Shown piece by piece: positions 8,704 to 17,688 of a stretch of 64,000 bases of DNA. The stretch comes from Bradyrhizobium macuxiense (GTDB taxonomy: Bacteria > Pseudomonadota > Alphaproteobacteria > Rhizobiales > Xanthobacteraceae), in NCBI RefSeq assembly GCF_001542415.1, contig NZ_LNCU01000019.1:1-64000 (forward strand), read 5' to 3'. The translations under genes and the position numbers were made by a program. The notes under the pieces were generated by a model, which was given only the letters and a program-made list of their open reading frames with translations, did not search any database and was not told the DNA's origin. Position 1 is the stretch's first letter. Each line of letters begins with the position of its first letter.

Positions 8704-10206
8704 ATGACCCCTCATACAAACGAGAGTCGAAGAGCTTGTCGCCACGACGCGCAGCCGTTTGTAGAGCGGTGCGGCTACGGCGTTATCGACGCAGAGCCCT
8801 GCCCGCGAGAGCTCGGGCGGGAAGCGCCGCTTCGGTGCCGGCGCATGGTGCTCACGGCCTGTGTTCTCGCCTCCTCGATGGCGTTCATCGATGGGACAGC
8901 GCTACCGGTTGCGTTACCGAGATTGCGCGCTGATTTCGGAGCGGACCTCGCCTCTGTTCAATGGGTCCTCAACGGCTATATGCTGGCCCTCGCCTCGCTG
9001 ACATTGATCGGCGGCGCGCTCGCGGACGTTTATGGCAAGGCGCGCATGCTCGGGCTTGGTTGCGTCCTGTTCGGTCTGGCGTCCGCGGCTTGCGCCGTGG
9101 CGCCTTCGCCCGCCTGGCTGATCGCTGCCCGCGTCGCGCAGGGAGCGGCCGCAGCGATCGTCACCCCCGCCAGCCTCGCCTTGATTGGAGCCACCTTTCC
9201 GCGCGAGGAGCGGAACCGGGCGATCGGCCTATGGGCCGCAGCATCGGCTCTCACCACCGCTGGAGGTCCTGTCCTGGGTGGCTGGCTGACTCAAACCTTT
9301 GGCTGGCCATCCGTGTTCTGGATCAATCCGCCGCTCGCGCTCGTCGCAGTCGGGCTTCTACTGGTCTTCGCACCCAAGGATGGCCGCATCCAGCGGAGGT
9401 TCGACATGATCGGCGCTGCGATCCTTGCTTCGGCGATCGGGGCGCTCGCTTGGGCGCTCAGCCGGATCGGCCCCCAAGCTCAGGCCGCCGCTGACGCTCC
9501 AGCCCGGCCGGGCACGGTGCTCATTATTGTCGCCGGGCTTGGCATTGTCGGGCTCGCTATCTACGCATTCTGGGAGCGCAGAAGCGAACACCCGATGACG
9601 CCACCTCGCCTGGTCGAGAACCACGCCTTTCTTGGACTGAACGTCGCCACCCTCATGATCTATGCGGGGGTTTCGATCATGTTCTTCCTGCTCCCGTTTG
9701 ACCTCGTCGACCGCCGCGCGTTGTCATCGACCGATGCCGGACTAGTATTCCTGCCCTTCACACTCGGCGTGGGCCTCCTGTCGGGCGTGTTCGGCAGGCT
9801 GGCCGACAAGATTGGCTCGCGGGCCATGCTCATCGCAGGGCCTGCTGGTGCGGCGCTTGCTTATGTCTGGATGGCACTCAGCCAGGAAGAATCGCTGATG
9901 CTCAGCGTGTTCGCGCCCATGACGCTGCTTGGCCTGTCCTTCGCCGTACTTGTGGCACCCCTGACCGCGTCCGTCCTGTCGAGCGTTGACCAGACGGACG
10001 AAGGGCTCGCGTCCGGCATCAACAATGCGGCGAGCCGGATTGCGCAGCTTGCCGGCGTGGCACTGGCCGCCGGTGTCGCATCTTTCGAGTCCGGCTACCA
10101 GGTCGGTCTCGCTGTAGCCGCCGCGACCTCGATCGGCGGCGCCTTTACGGCCGCAATAACCCCGACACCGGCCGCCGCGAAAGCGGACAGCCCGAGAGAG
10201 GCTTAG
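8704..10206 (+). CDS. MFS transporter, DHA2 (EmrB/QacA) drug-exporter type
   Basis: 500-aa inner-membrane proton-driven exporter with about 14 predicted helices. The first helix MVLTACVLASSMAFIDGTAL carries the acidic residue typical of DHA2 proteins. LADVYGKARMLGLGCVLFGL is the loop 2-3 signature region, and ALTTAGGPVLGGWLT is the motif C region in helix 5. The long charged N-terminus (47 residues before the first helix) is unusual, and the ribosome site at 8704 is weak, so a start at 8845 is possible. It stands alone, downstream of repeat copy B. Substrate unknown. Confidence 0.85.
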   Translation: MTPHTNESRRACRHDAQPFVERCGYGVIDAEPCPRELGREAPLRCRRMVLTACVLASSMAFIDGTALPVALPRLRADFGADLASVQWVLNGYMLALASLTLIGGALADVYGKARMLGLGCVLFGLASAACAVAPSPAWLIAARVAQGAAAAIVTPASLALIGATFPREERNRAIGLWAAASALTTAGGPVLGGWLTQTFGWPSVFWINPPLALVAVGLLLVFAPKDGRIQRRFDMIGAAILASAIGALAWALSRIGPQAQAAADAPARPGTVLIIVAGLGIVGLAIYAFWERRSEHPMTPPRLVENHAFLGLNVATLMIYAGVSIMFFLLPFDLVDRRALSSTDAGLVFLPFTLGVGLLSGVFGRLADKIGSRAMLIAGPAGAALAYVWMALSQEESLMLSVFAPMTLLGLSFAVLVAPLTASVLSSVDQTDEGLASGINNAASRIAQLAGVALAAGVASFESGYQVGLAVAAATSIGGAFTAAITPTPAAAKADSPREA

Positions 10207-10412
10207 ACCGCACGAAATATAGCTGGACTCGAGTGTCCCTAAACCTGGCGGATCACCTCTAACTTCCCCGAAACGGCCTTACGGAGCGGAGTGTCTCCGC
10301 CCTCGCTCACCCGCGGCTGCGCAGACAAGAGTTGGGCGGTCCGGCAGCGAGCACATAGCGCAAATATCACCACACGACCTTCGACGCGGCGCCGACGTCC
10401 CGCATTTGGACG

Positions 10413-11753
10413 CTATCTGAACTGACGAGCTCCGCTGATGGCGGCTCCGATCAGAGCGAAGGTCGCTCCGGCGACCAAACAAAGGACCGCGCCATGATCT
10501 CCGCCCAAGCCGAAGATCAGTGAGACCAAAGCGGAACCAACTGACCATCCGACGTAGCGAGCTGCGGCATTCATCCCACTTGCAGCCCCGCTACGCCCTA
10601 TGGGTCCGGCCGTCATCATCGCAGTATTGTTCGGGGTCTGGAAAAGGCCAAAGCCGATACCGCAAAGGGCCAGTCGCCATACGACATCCCACTTCGCCGG
10701 AGTTGTCGGCAAGAAGGCCATCAGAAGCAAGCCGGCCGCCAACAACGCCAAACCAATGCTGCAAATCGCCGAAGCGGGATAGCGGATTGTCAAGCGACCG
10801 GCAATTGGAGCCGTGATGGCGGTCATGAGCGGCCAGGGCGTGAAGAGAAAGCCGGTCTCCACTGCCGAAAGATGCATCCCCGTCTCAAATAAAAACGGCA
10901 AGGAGACGTAAGCCAGAATTTGCGCGGCATAGGAGCAGACAGATGTCCACACCGATAGGGTAAACAGAGGTATGCGGAAAAGATCGAATGGCAGCATCGG
11001 CATAGGGTGCTGGAGCTGTTGTCGAACGAAGAGGCTGAAACAGACGAGACCTGCTAGGATCTCTCCCATCGCAATGCGCCCATCGCCAATACCCAGCGTG
11101 CCGACGCCGACGACGAAAAGCCCGAATGCTAATGCATTGAGAGCGGTCCCGGTCAGATCGAGAGGGCGAGCAACCCGAACGTCTGGTGGAGCAGCGGCGA
11201 TAAATAGCGGTACCGCGAGGCCGAAGGGCACATTCACCAGGAACAACCAGGGCCATTTTGCCACGGCAAGTATCGTCGCCGCGATGGTCGGCCCCACTGC
11301 TCCGGGTATCGCCACCGCTAATGCGACCAACGCGAAGCCCTTACTGACCATGCGATGCGGATAGATCACGCGTACCAATGCAACGCCGGCCACAGAAACC
11401 CCGGCCGCCCCGCCCCCCTGAAGCAAGCGCGTACTCACCAGCATCGGCAATGTTGGAGCGAAAGCACAACCCAACGACGCGAGGACGAAAATAGCTAAAC
11501 CGGCGGCATAGACGCGCTTCAGACCGAGTGATTCGACCAGACTCGCAACGGGCAACAAGCAGACTGTTGCCGAAAGCTGATAGGCATTCACGACCCAAAC
11601 AGTCGCCGCGTCACTACTTGCGAATGAACGCGAGATATCCGGTAACGCGATATTCACGATCGCACTTCCGAGGGAACTTAAACCAAGTCCAAGCAAGATG
11701 CAGAGCATCGCCCAGCGGCGCTTCGACGCCGTTACGCATTCGACGCCACCCAT
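10413..11753 (-). CDS. MFS transporter, DHA2-like
   Basis: 446-aa inner-membrane transporter. The first helix LLGLGLSSLGSAIVNIALPD is followed by WVVNAYQLSATVCLLPVASL and the loop region ESLGLKRVYAAGLAIFVLAS. The helix 5 motif C region reads AVAIPGAVGPTIAATIL. GGAGATTG precedes the ATG at 11753. It converges with the MFS gene at 8704-10206 but is not close to it in sequence by eye. A drug or metabolite export role follows from the family only. Confidence 0.85.
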   Translation of the reverse strand: MGGVECVTASKRRWAMLCILLGLGLSSLGSAIVNIALPDISRSFASSDAATVWVVNAYQLSATVCLLPVASLVESLGLKRVYAAGLAIFVLASLGCAFAPTLPMLVSTRLLQGGGAAGVSVAGVALVRVIYPHRMVSKGFALVALAVAIPGAVGPTIAATILAVAKWPWLFLVNVPFGLAVPLFIAAAPPDVRVARPLDLTGTALNALAFGLFVVGVGTLGIGDGRIAMGEILAGLVCFSLFVRQQLQHPMPMLPFDLFRIPLFTLSVWTSVCSYAAQILAYVSLPFLFETGMHLSAVETGFLFTPWPLMTAITAPIAGRLTIRYPASAICSIGLALLAAGLLLMAFLPTTPAKWDVVWRLALCGIGFGLFQTPNNTAMMTAGPIGRSGAASGMNAAARYVGWSVGSALVSLIFGLGGDHGAVLCLVAGATFALIGAAISGARQFR

Positions 11754-11828
11754 CAGGATGCAATCTCCGGCGCGATGAGAACAACAATCTTGAAGGCTTC
11801 AGCCCGTGTCGCGGGCCGCGCCCGGCTC

Positions 11829-12374
11829 TCACGAGTAGTCACCGCCGCTCTGCTGACTGAGGTTACCGAGGTAGTCGCGCTTCCCGATCTTCGCGCCGAG
11901 GCGCCGAAGAATCGCGTGCGCGATCGAGATGTGGAAGAAGAAGTCGGGCAGCACCAGGTGCCGGATATAGTCATCGCCGCCAAACCACCCTCGCACGATA
12001 GGTGGCGTCAGCTCGTATGTGTGGGACTGCGCGCGGGCAATCTCGTCCGGCTGCACGTTTTGCAGGAAGCCGCGCGTCTCGAGGAGCCGCGCCTTCAGTG
12101 CCGGGTACACCATGGGGGCGTTATGGGTTGCTGGCGCGTCGCGCTGCATCAGCTTCGCCATGTGCGCGTCGACCTTGTTGCAGCCTACGGAAAACTGCTC
12201 TCCGAAAGTCAGCATGTCGGGCGCAAGCCGCTCGCCAAGAATCTTCCCAGGCTCAATCCCCCTGGTCCGCTCGAGCGCTTGGGCGTGGTCGAGATAGTCG
12301 TCCATCACGTTCAGTCCGTGCACCATGACAGGGACCGTGATGTCATAGACCGAGAAGGACACGTCGAACTCCAT
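11829..12374 (-). CDS. DUF1993 (DinB-like) protein
   Basis: 181-aa cytoplasmic protein of the DUF1993 family, a helical DinB-like fold of unknown function. Typical features are the start FSVYDITVPVMVHGLNVMDD, the central YPALKARLLETRGFLQ and the C-terminal FFFHISIAHAILRRLGAKIGK. The ATG at 12374 is preferred; a TTG at 12425 would add 17 residues. It is the last gene of a minus-strand series that starts with the LysR gene at 15272, though the 160-bp gap to the P460 gene may hold its own promoter. Confidence 0.85.
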   Translation of the reverse strand: MEFDVSFSVYDITVPVMVHGLNVMDDYLDHAQALERTRGIEPGKILGERLAPDMLTFGEQFSVGCNKVDAHMAKLMQRDAPATHNAPMVYPALKARLLETRGFLQNVQPDEIARAQSHTYELTPPIVRGWFGGDDYIRHLVLPDFFFHISIAHAILRRLGAKIGKRDYLGNLSQQSGGDYS

Positions 12375-12535
12375 GCGCTCGTTTGTACTCTGAACGTCGG
12401 TGGGCCCCGAAAAGTCGATGACCAAAACGAATGATCACAATAGGCTCTTCGACCTCTCGGCCTGCCGCACCAGCTTGCGGGATTCGGCATTGACCTCCGC
12501 GAAACCGCGGCAGGAGCGCCCACGCATACGGTCGC

Positions 12536-13111
12536 CTAGTGACGCAGGACAGGATATCCGTTCACGTAAATCCAGTCCGTGGCCTGGGCGGGCACGTGAC
12601 ACCCCTGGCAATCGGAACGGTAGTCCGTCGAGGTGGTCTTGAGCGGCTTGTCCGCGTCGAACCACGACCATCCCCATCCGTCGCCCCACAACGGGTTGCC
12701 GGGGTGCGTTCCCTTGCTGTCTCTCACCATGACGAACCAACCCTTGAGCTTGTCGGCGTGGCTTACCGTGCCGGTGGTCATCTCGTTCGTCGAGGTCGCG
12801 AAGACCTCCTTCACCAGAACGGCGCCGTCCGGGAAGTGCCCCGTATTTCGGTAGACATCGATCGCCCCCGGGGATGCGTAGACGGCGTGGATTTCTTTCG
12901 AACCCTGGCCGCCGTCGGCGGCAATCGCCCAGCTGCCGAGCGCTTGATATAGGGTTCGGTAGTCCGCCGGCACGCGCAGGTGCCCGGCGGCGTCCGCCAC
13001 GTTCGCGGTCGGGCCGGCCGGGGTAGCTCCGCTGATCTGCGCGAGCGCCGCCACGGTGCCGGCGGCCAGCGAGACGGCGACAGCCAGGCCGACAATCCTC
13101 GGTAACTTCAT
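12536..13111 (-). CDS. Cytochrome P460 family protein
   Basis: 191-aa exported c-type heme protein. An N-terminal signal peptide (IVGLAVAVSLAAGTVAALAQ) is followed by the P460 domain (DYRTLYQALGSWAIAADG, VLVKEVFATSTNEMTTG) and a C-terminal heme motif CQGCH within SDCQGCHVPAQATDW. Family members oxidise hydroxylamine or related nitrogen compounds, but many are uncharacterised. AAAGGAGACTCCA lies before the ATG. The DUF1993 gene follows on the same strand after about 160 bp. Confidence 0.9.
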   Translation of the reverse strand: MKLPRIVGLAVAVSLAAGTVAALAQISGATPAGPTANVADAAGHLRVPADYRTLYQALGSWAIAADGGQGSKEIHAVYASPGAIDVYRNTGHFPDGAVLVKEVFATSTNEMTTGTVSHADKLKGWFVMVRDSKGTHPGNPLWGDGWGWSWFDADKPLKTTSTDYRSDCQGCHVPAQATDWIYVNGYPVLRH

Positions 13112-13308
13112 TGGAGTCTCCTTTGCTGTCCGCGCGCGGCACGGTGACGCGGCGCAGCGGCTTCAATCACTGCTTCAAGCGCTGTAGAGCCGACCGCATG
13201 TGCTCGGCCTGCCTAGCGGACCCAAAGATCGAACACCGCCGCCGAAATTAGAAATTCCCTTTGGACATGCATTCGATAGGCGTGAGGTATCGTCCCCTCC
13301 GTCCGCGA

Positions 13309-13590
13309 TCAGCCGTCGAGGAGTGAACCGTACTCGGGGTGCCGGGCGGCGTAGGAGGACATGAAGGGGCACCTCGCAATTGCTCTTTTTCCGTCGCGTC
13401 GCAACGCTTCGAAAACGCCATGCGCCAGCCTCGATCCGTACCCTAGGCCGGATAGCTCTTGTGGCACCTCCGTGTGAAGCAGGACAACGCGACCGTCTTC
13501 GACCTTGTAGTAGGCGACCGCGAGCGCGCTGTTGCTGAGCGGCATTTCAAACCGGCTCATGGCCGGATTGTCCCGAATGTCGCTTTCCAT
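13309..13590 (-). CDS. Small GNAT-fold N-acetyltransferase (YjdJ/NATD1 type)
   Basis: 93-aa one-domain acetyltransferase. The acetyl-CoA loop region is LSGLGYGSRLAHGVFEALRR and the family end is ARCPFMSSYAARHPEY. GGAGG lies 6 bp before the ATG. It follows the peroxiredoxin gene by only 12 bp, so the two are co-transcribed. Substrate unknown. Confidence 0.87.
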   Translation of the reverse strand: MESDIRDNPAMSRFEMPLSNSALAVAYYKVEDGRVVLLHTEVPQELSGLGYGSRLAHGVFEALRRDGKRAIARCPFMSSYAARHPEYGSLLDG

Positions 13591-13602
13591 CTTCTGCCTC
13601 CC

Positions 13603-14340
13603 TCACGAGCACGTGGAAGCGGCCTGGCGCAGCGAGGCCAAGATTTGCGCTGGCTCCTCCCGTATCGTGAAGTCGGGCTCGACGAACGCGCTGCGGATCC
13701 GGCCTCCTGCGTCGATCACGTAGGTCGCGGGAATGGGCAACATCCACACTGGTGACCCGTGCCGGGCGCCGAAGTCGAAGCCCAGCCTGGAATAGTGCGC
13801 TCTGGTCTCGTCGGGCACCCGGAACAGCACGCCGTACGACATGGCAACGCCGTAGTCGACGTCGGAGAGCACCTTCAGATCCAAGCCCAGGCCCCGCTTG
13901 AGCTGCCGCGGGAAGTCCCTCGTTTCGGGTGTCACAACTGCGAGGGACGCGCCGACGCTCTCGAACTCATCCTTCGCGGCCTGGAGAGCGCAGAGCTCAG
14001 CGGTGCAGAACGGGCACCAGCCGCCTCGGAAGAAGCTCAGGACGAGGGGTCCGTTGCAGCGCAGCTGTTCGAAGGATTGGAGACGGCCGTCGGCGTCCGG
14101 CAGGAGGAAGTCTGGCGCGTCGTCTCCGACCTTCAACGCGTGCGATGCCACGTCTGTATCGCGGAGCCAGCCCACGAGGTGGTTGTATGACTCCCAGTCC
14201 GCAGCGCTGAACGTCGTCAGCAGCTCGGTGCGAATCCGGGCGAGTGTCTTGTCGGTCTGGTTTGGCATCGGTGGGGAGGCGTCAGGCTGCGGATCGATTG
14301 GCTGGAAGTGGTTAGTCGCCGGCGTGCGTGTCGTGGTCAT
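13603..14340 (-). CDS. Peroxiredoxin-like AhpC/TSA family protein
   Basis: 245-aa thioredoxin-fold protein. The active-site block LVLSFFRGGWCPFCTAELCAL (about 103-123) has a CxxC pair where peroxiredoxins have the peroxidatic cysteine. GDDAPDFLLPDADG marks the start of the fold, after about 75 residues of extra N-terminus. The gene overlaps the LysR gene upstream by 4 bases (ATGA), implying coupled translation, and is followed 12 bp later by the GNAT gene. Likely a cytoplasmic peroxide or thiol reductase controlled by the LysR protein. Confidence 0.88.
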   Translation of the reverse strand: MTTTRTPATNHFQPIDPQPDASPPMPNQTDKTLARIRTELLTTFSAADWESYNHLVGWLRDTDVASHALKVGDDAPDFLLPDADGRLQSFEQLRCNGPLVLSFFRGGWCPFCTAELCALQAAKDEFESVGASLAVVTPETRDFPRQLKRGLGLDLKVLSDVDYGVAMSYGVLFRVPDETRAHYSRLGFDFGARHGSPVWMLPIPATYVIDAGGRIRSAFVEPDFTIREEPAQILASLRQAASTCS

Positions 14341-15272
14341 GCGGGCGCGCTCGCCAGTTCCGGGAGCGTTGCGTGCAACATGCCCCGGCCGGGGACTTCG
14401 ACCGACCAGTCGCGAAGCCGCGCGACCTTGACGAAAGCGTCCAGCGCCGGCGAGTAGCGGCGCCCCTGCACAGCCAGCAGTCGCACCTCCCGCGACACCG
14501 GATCGCCTTCGAGCGGAATGGTCTTGAGCGCCGGAAGGCGCGGCATATGTTCAGGCGCGAGTATCACGCCGAAGCCGGCCGCGGCCATGTGTTGCAGGTG
14601 CAGGTCGTGACCGCTGCAGTGGCCGAGGTGGGGCGGTTCGTCGGGGAAATACGAGCGCTGGATCTTCGGGGCGACGTCGCATTCGGCGCGTTCCAGCAAG
14701 ACGGTCTCGCGGAGGTCGTCGATCCCGATCGAGGGACGGTTTGCGAGCTGGTGTGTCGGCGCGAGAACCGCGACATAGCGCTCCTCGAACAGCGACCAAT
14801 CGTCGATGCGGGCGGGCATGTCCTGCACGTCCCCGACCATTGCGGCGTTGATCTCCCCCTCAAGCAAGAGGTCGACGAGCTTCTCCGCCGCGCCCTCGCG
14901 CAACTCGACGTGAAGTCCGGGGACGAACTTTGCGATCTCCGCGATCGGATCGAGGACGAGCGACGCCGAGATCGATGGAGCGAGGCCGATCTTCAGTGGC
15001 GCGACCTCCTTGCGTTGGAACTCCTGGGCCCTGCGATGCACCGCCTCTGCCGAGGCCAGCGTGCGCTCCAGCATCGGAAGGACTTCCTTTCCAAGGTCGG
15101 TCAGCTGCGTCAGCTGGCGTTCGCGGTAGATCAACTGGCCGCCGAGCTCCTGCTCGAGCTTCTGCACCCCCTTGGTCAGGGCGGGCTGCGTGACATTGCA
15201 CTGCTCGGCTGCGCGGGTGAAGTTGAGTGTGGACGCGACGGCCAGGAAGTAGCGAACTTGATGAAGCTCCAT
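14337..15272 (-). CDS. LysR-type transcriptional regulator
   Basis: 311-aa regulator. The N-terminal winged helix-turn-helix is textbook (MELHQVRYFLAVASTLNFTR, AAEQCNVTQPALTKGVQKLE), followed by a two-lobed effector domain (KIGLAPSISASLVL onwards). GGAGAACAATGC precedes the ATG. It is unusual in leading an operon with its probable target: its stop overlaps the start of the peroxiredoxin gene by ATGA, whereas LysR genes more often stand divergent. A peroxide or electrophile inducer is a guess from the neighbours. Confidence 0.9.
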   Translation of the reverse strand: MELHQVRYFLAVASTLNFTRAAEQCNVTQPALTKGVQKLEQELGGQLIYRERQLTQLTDLGKEVLPMLERTLASAEAVHRRAQEFQRKEVAPLKIGLAPSISASLVLDPIAEIAKFVPGLHVELREGAAEKLVDLLLEGEINAAMVGDVQDMPARIDDWSLFEERYVAVLAPTHQLANRPSIGIDDLRETVLLERAECDVAPKIQRSYFPDEPPHLGHCSGHDLHLQHMAAAGFGVILAPEHMPRLPALKTIPLEGDPVSREVRLLAVQGRRYSPALDAFVKVARLRDWSVEVPGRGMLHATLPELASAPA

Positions 15273-15593
15273 GCATTGTTCTCCGTCAAGGTGCGGTTGT
15301 CTTTACTGACGAGACGACGTGACGGGGCACGTCGCAATCATGGGGCCTAGATGCAACTTGCATGCACACGTTGGAACGGCCCGGTCTATTGATTTGGACG
15401 CACGGACACGTCTTCTGGAATCTCTGAGAGCCGGACTAAGACGAATCCCCATTCACGAGTGCGGCTACCACACCCTTTTGCGCCGGATCGCGCTCAATCG
15501 CTCCACCTGCAACAAGAGCGTCATAGCGGCCGACGATGGTGGCGGGGGCTGATGGAACGGACGGGCTTGCGATCTGGGGCATCGCCATCTGCC
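15273..15593. other. Intergenic, nothing recognised
   Basis: 321 bp between the LysR promoter side and the 3' end of the TSUP gene. No gene or repeat seen. Confidence 0.5.
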
Positions 15594-16346
15594 TCAGAAG
15601 AGGAATGGATGAACAGCGAGTTCAAGGCCGAGAATGGCGATTACGATCAGAAACCAGCGCCGAAAAGTTGCGGCACTTATGCGCTCACGGACCGTTGTTC
15701 CGGCCTGCATGCCCAGCAACGCGGGAATGACCGCGAGGATGGACAAGGTAATATTTCCAAGATGGAAAGCTCCGCCACGAGCCAAGCCCGCCGCAAGTGC
15801 AATTGTTGAGACCGTGAACGACAGCCCCAGGGCCTGGATGAGATCGTCTTTGGAGAAGCCGAGGGCCTGAAGATAGGGAACGGCGGGAAGTGTGAAAACC
15901 CCCGTTCCTCCGTTGATCAGCCCGGTTGTCAACCCAATGACGGGCGACAGTGGACGCTCGAAGCGCGCAGGAACCGACAATGGCTTCGCGAACAGGCCAT
16001 GCACCGCATAGACGATCAGGGCGGCGCCCAATCCAACACTTGCGTATGCCGTATTGGCGCTCGTCAGAACCCATGAGCCGGCGAGTGTGCCAGCCATGAT
16101 GCCGAGCATCATCACCCAAAGCCTTTTTATCAGGGCCAGGACATTCGGCCCCGTGAATAGCTGCCAAAAATTGGTGACAAAGGATGGAATGACCAGCAGC
16201 GAAGCTGCGCTGACTGGCGACATGATCGCACCGAGGACACCCATTGCGACGGTGGGCAGGCCCATCCCGGCCACGCCCTTGACGAACCCGGCGAGGAAGA
16301 ACGTCAACGCGATAATCAGGACGTGCGGCGAAAAGTAATCGTTCAT
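15594..16346 (-). CDS. TSUP family exporter (TauE/SafE type)
   Basis: 250-aa inner-membrane protein with about eight helices. The TauE/SafE repeats are visible: FFLAGFVKGVAGMGLPTVAM near the N-terminus and VIGLTTGLINGGTGVFTLPA in the second half. The family exports sulfite, sulfoacetate and other organosulfonates or carboxylates. A LysR gene starts 214 bp away on the opposite strand, the usual arrangement for a regulator and its target. Substrate not determinable from sequence. Confidence 0.9.
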   Translation of the reverse strand: MNDYFSPHVLIIALTFFLAGFVKGVAGMGLPTVAMGVLGAIMSPVSAASLLVIPSFVTNFWQLFTGPNVLALIKRLWVMMLGIMAGTLAGSWVLTSANTAYASVGLGAALIVYAVHGLFAKPLSVPARFERPLSPVIGLTTGLINGGTGVFTLPAVPYLQALGFSKDDLIQALGLSFTVSTIALAAGLARGGAFHLGNITLSILAVIPALLGMQAGTTVRERISAATFRRWFLIVIAILGLELAVHPFLF

Positions 16347-16560
16347 TTTGGCTCACCCGGCCTGGAAAGCGCTGCATTCGAAGATTTCGCGTAAACCGAT
16401 GGCATCTGCGCACTCATGGTGCGACGATCCGGCGAACGAACCAGCTGTCATCAAGGTGCCACCTCCTCAGTCCCTTGTTTTGTCATCGAAAACCAAGGGG
16501 TATGGCGTCGCATGTAGTAGGGTAAGCGCGCGAGCCGAACGTCACAATTGGTAGTTTCCG

Positions 16561-17688
16561 ATGGGAAAGTTCGGCAGAAACGAAGGAAAGGCATTGCGCT
16601 TCGATTTGACGGATATGCGGTTGTTCCTGACCGTGGTGGAGCAAGGCAGCCTCACCAAGGGCGCCGAGAGCATGAACCTGGCTCTCGCTTCCGTAAGCGA
16701 ACGCATTTCCGGAATGGAATTTTCGCTTGGCGCGCAGCTTCTGGAGCGAAACAGGCGGGGGGTCACTACGACTGCGGCCGGTGATGCCCTGATCCGCCAT
16801 GCCCGTTTGATCCTGGACCAGGTGGAGCAGATGCGTGGAGAGCTGCGTACCTATGGCACTGGCCTGAAAGGGCGCATCAGGCTCTTGTCCAACACGGCTG
16901 GGTTGGCTGCTTTTCTACCCCATCAACTCGGCCGATTCTTGGTAGCCTATCCGGATCTTTCTATCGACCTCCATGAACGGCCAAGCAACGAAATTGCGCT
17001 GGCCATCGCGGAAGGTCGTGCTGATTTGGGAGTTGTGGCCGACATCGCCGATTTGGCAGCATTGCAAACTCACCTTATCGCGCAAGATCAACTCGTCGTT
17101 GTGGCGAGCGAAACGCATCGCATCAGCGATCAACGATCGATAGCCTTTGCGGAAATCGTGGGTGAGCCGTTCGTCGGCTTGTCCGATGCCGCGCTGGAAG
17201 CTCATTTGGGAGAACGCGCAGCCCGCCTGGGTCGCCAGATTTACTACCGCATTCAGCTGAGGCGAATTGAGAACATCGCGATGCTGGTTGCATCGGGCAT
17301 AGGGATTGCAATTTTATCGGAGACGTTCGCAAAAGATCTGGGGCGTCCTGGCTTGGCGATGGTGCCGCTGCAAGAACCCTGCGCGCTTAGGCAGCTTCAC
17401 CTTTGCGCGCGTGATTTTTCTGCGCTCACGCCGCACGCAGCTTGCTCGCGCAACAGCTCATGGAGTCGAAGGCTGTCATTCCTTAAGCGCTATGGCCGGA
17501 GCAGTTGTGCAGCCATTGCACGGTGCAAGTCTTCAATGCCGGCCATTCTCGAGCACGATCCCGGCCGGCAAAAAGGTGACGACAATCCATGTGGGAGGGC
17601 AGACCCACTCGCCCCCCGGACAGCGTTCAGATCGAGCCAGCCGGCTCAACGGTGGGATAGTCCTTCTCAGGATCGAACACGTTATTGA
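16561..17688 (+). CDS. LysR-type transcriptional regulator, C-terminus altered by a frameshift
   Basis: LysR regulator with a clear N-terminal helix-turn-helix (MRLFLTVVEQGSLTKGAESM) and effector domain, divergent from the TSUP exporter gene. The frame as read is 375 aa, about 70 longer than the family, and its last part is low-complexity and unrelated. If one base is shifted near 17440, the protein instead continues LLAQQLMESKAVIP and stops at 17484-17486, giving about 308 aa. The extended frame also runs 62 bp into the convergent AhpD-like gene. I therefore read the tail as a frameshift product or a sequence error. Confidence 0.8.
   Translation: MGKFGRNEGKALRFDLTDMRLFLTVVEQGSLTKGAESMNLALASVSERISGMEFSLGAQLLERNRRGVTTTAAGDALIRHARLILDQVEQMRGELRTYGTGLKGRIRLLSNTAGLAAFLPHQLGRFLVAYPDLSIDLHERPSNEIALAIAEGRADLGVVADIADLAALQTHLIAQDQLVVVASETHRISDQRSIAFAEIVGEPFVGLSDAALEAHLGERAARLGRQIYYRIQLRRIENIAMLVASGIGIAILSETFAKDLGRPGLAMVPLQEPCALRQLHLCARDFSALTPHAACSRNSSWSRRLSFLKRYGRSSCAAIARCKSSMPAILEHDPGRQKGDDNPCGRADPLAPRTAFRSSQPAQRWDSPSQDRTRY

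Noticed and set aside
12435..13166. 243-aa open frame on the minus strand overlapping the P460 gene
   Set aside because: Alternative frame of the cytochrome P460 gene; Arg/Gly-rich with no domain.
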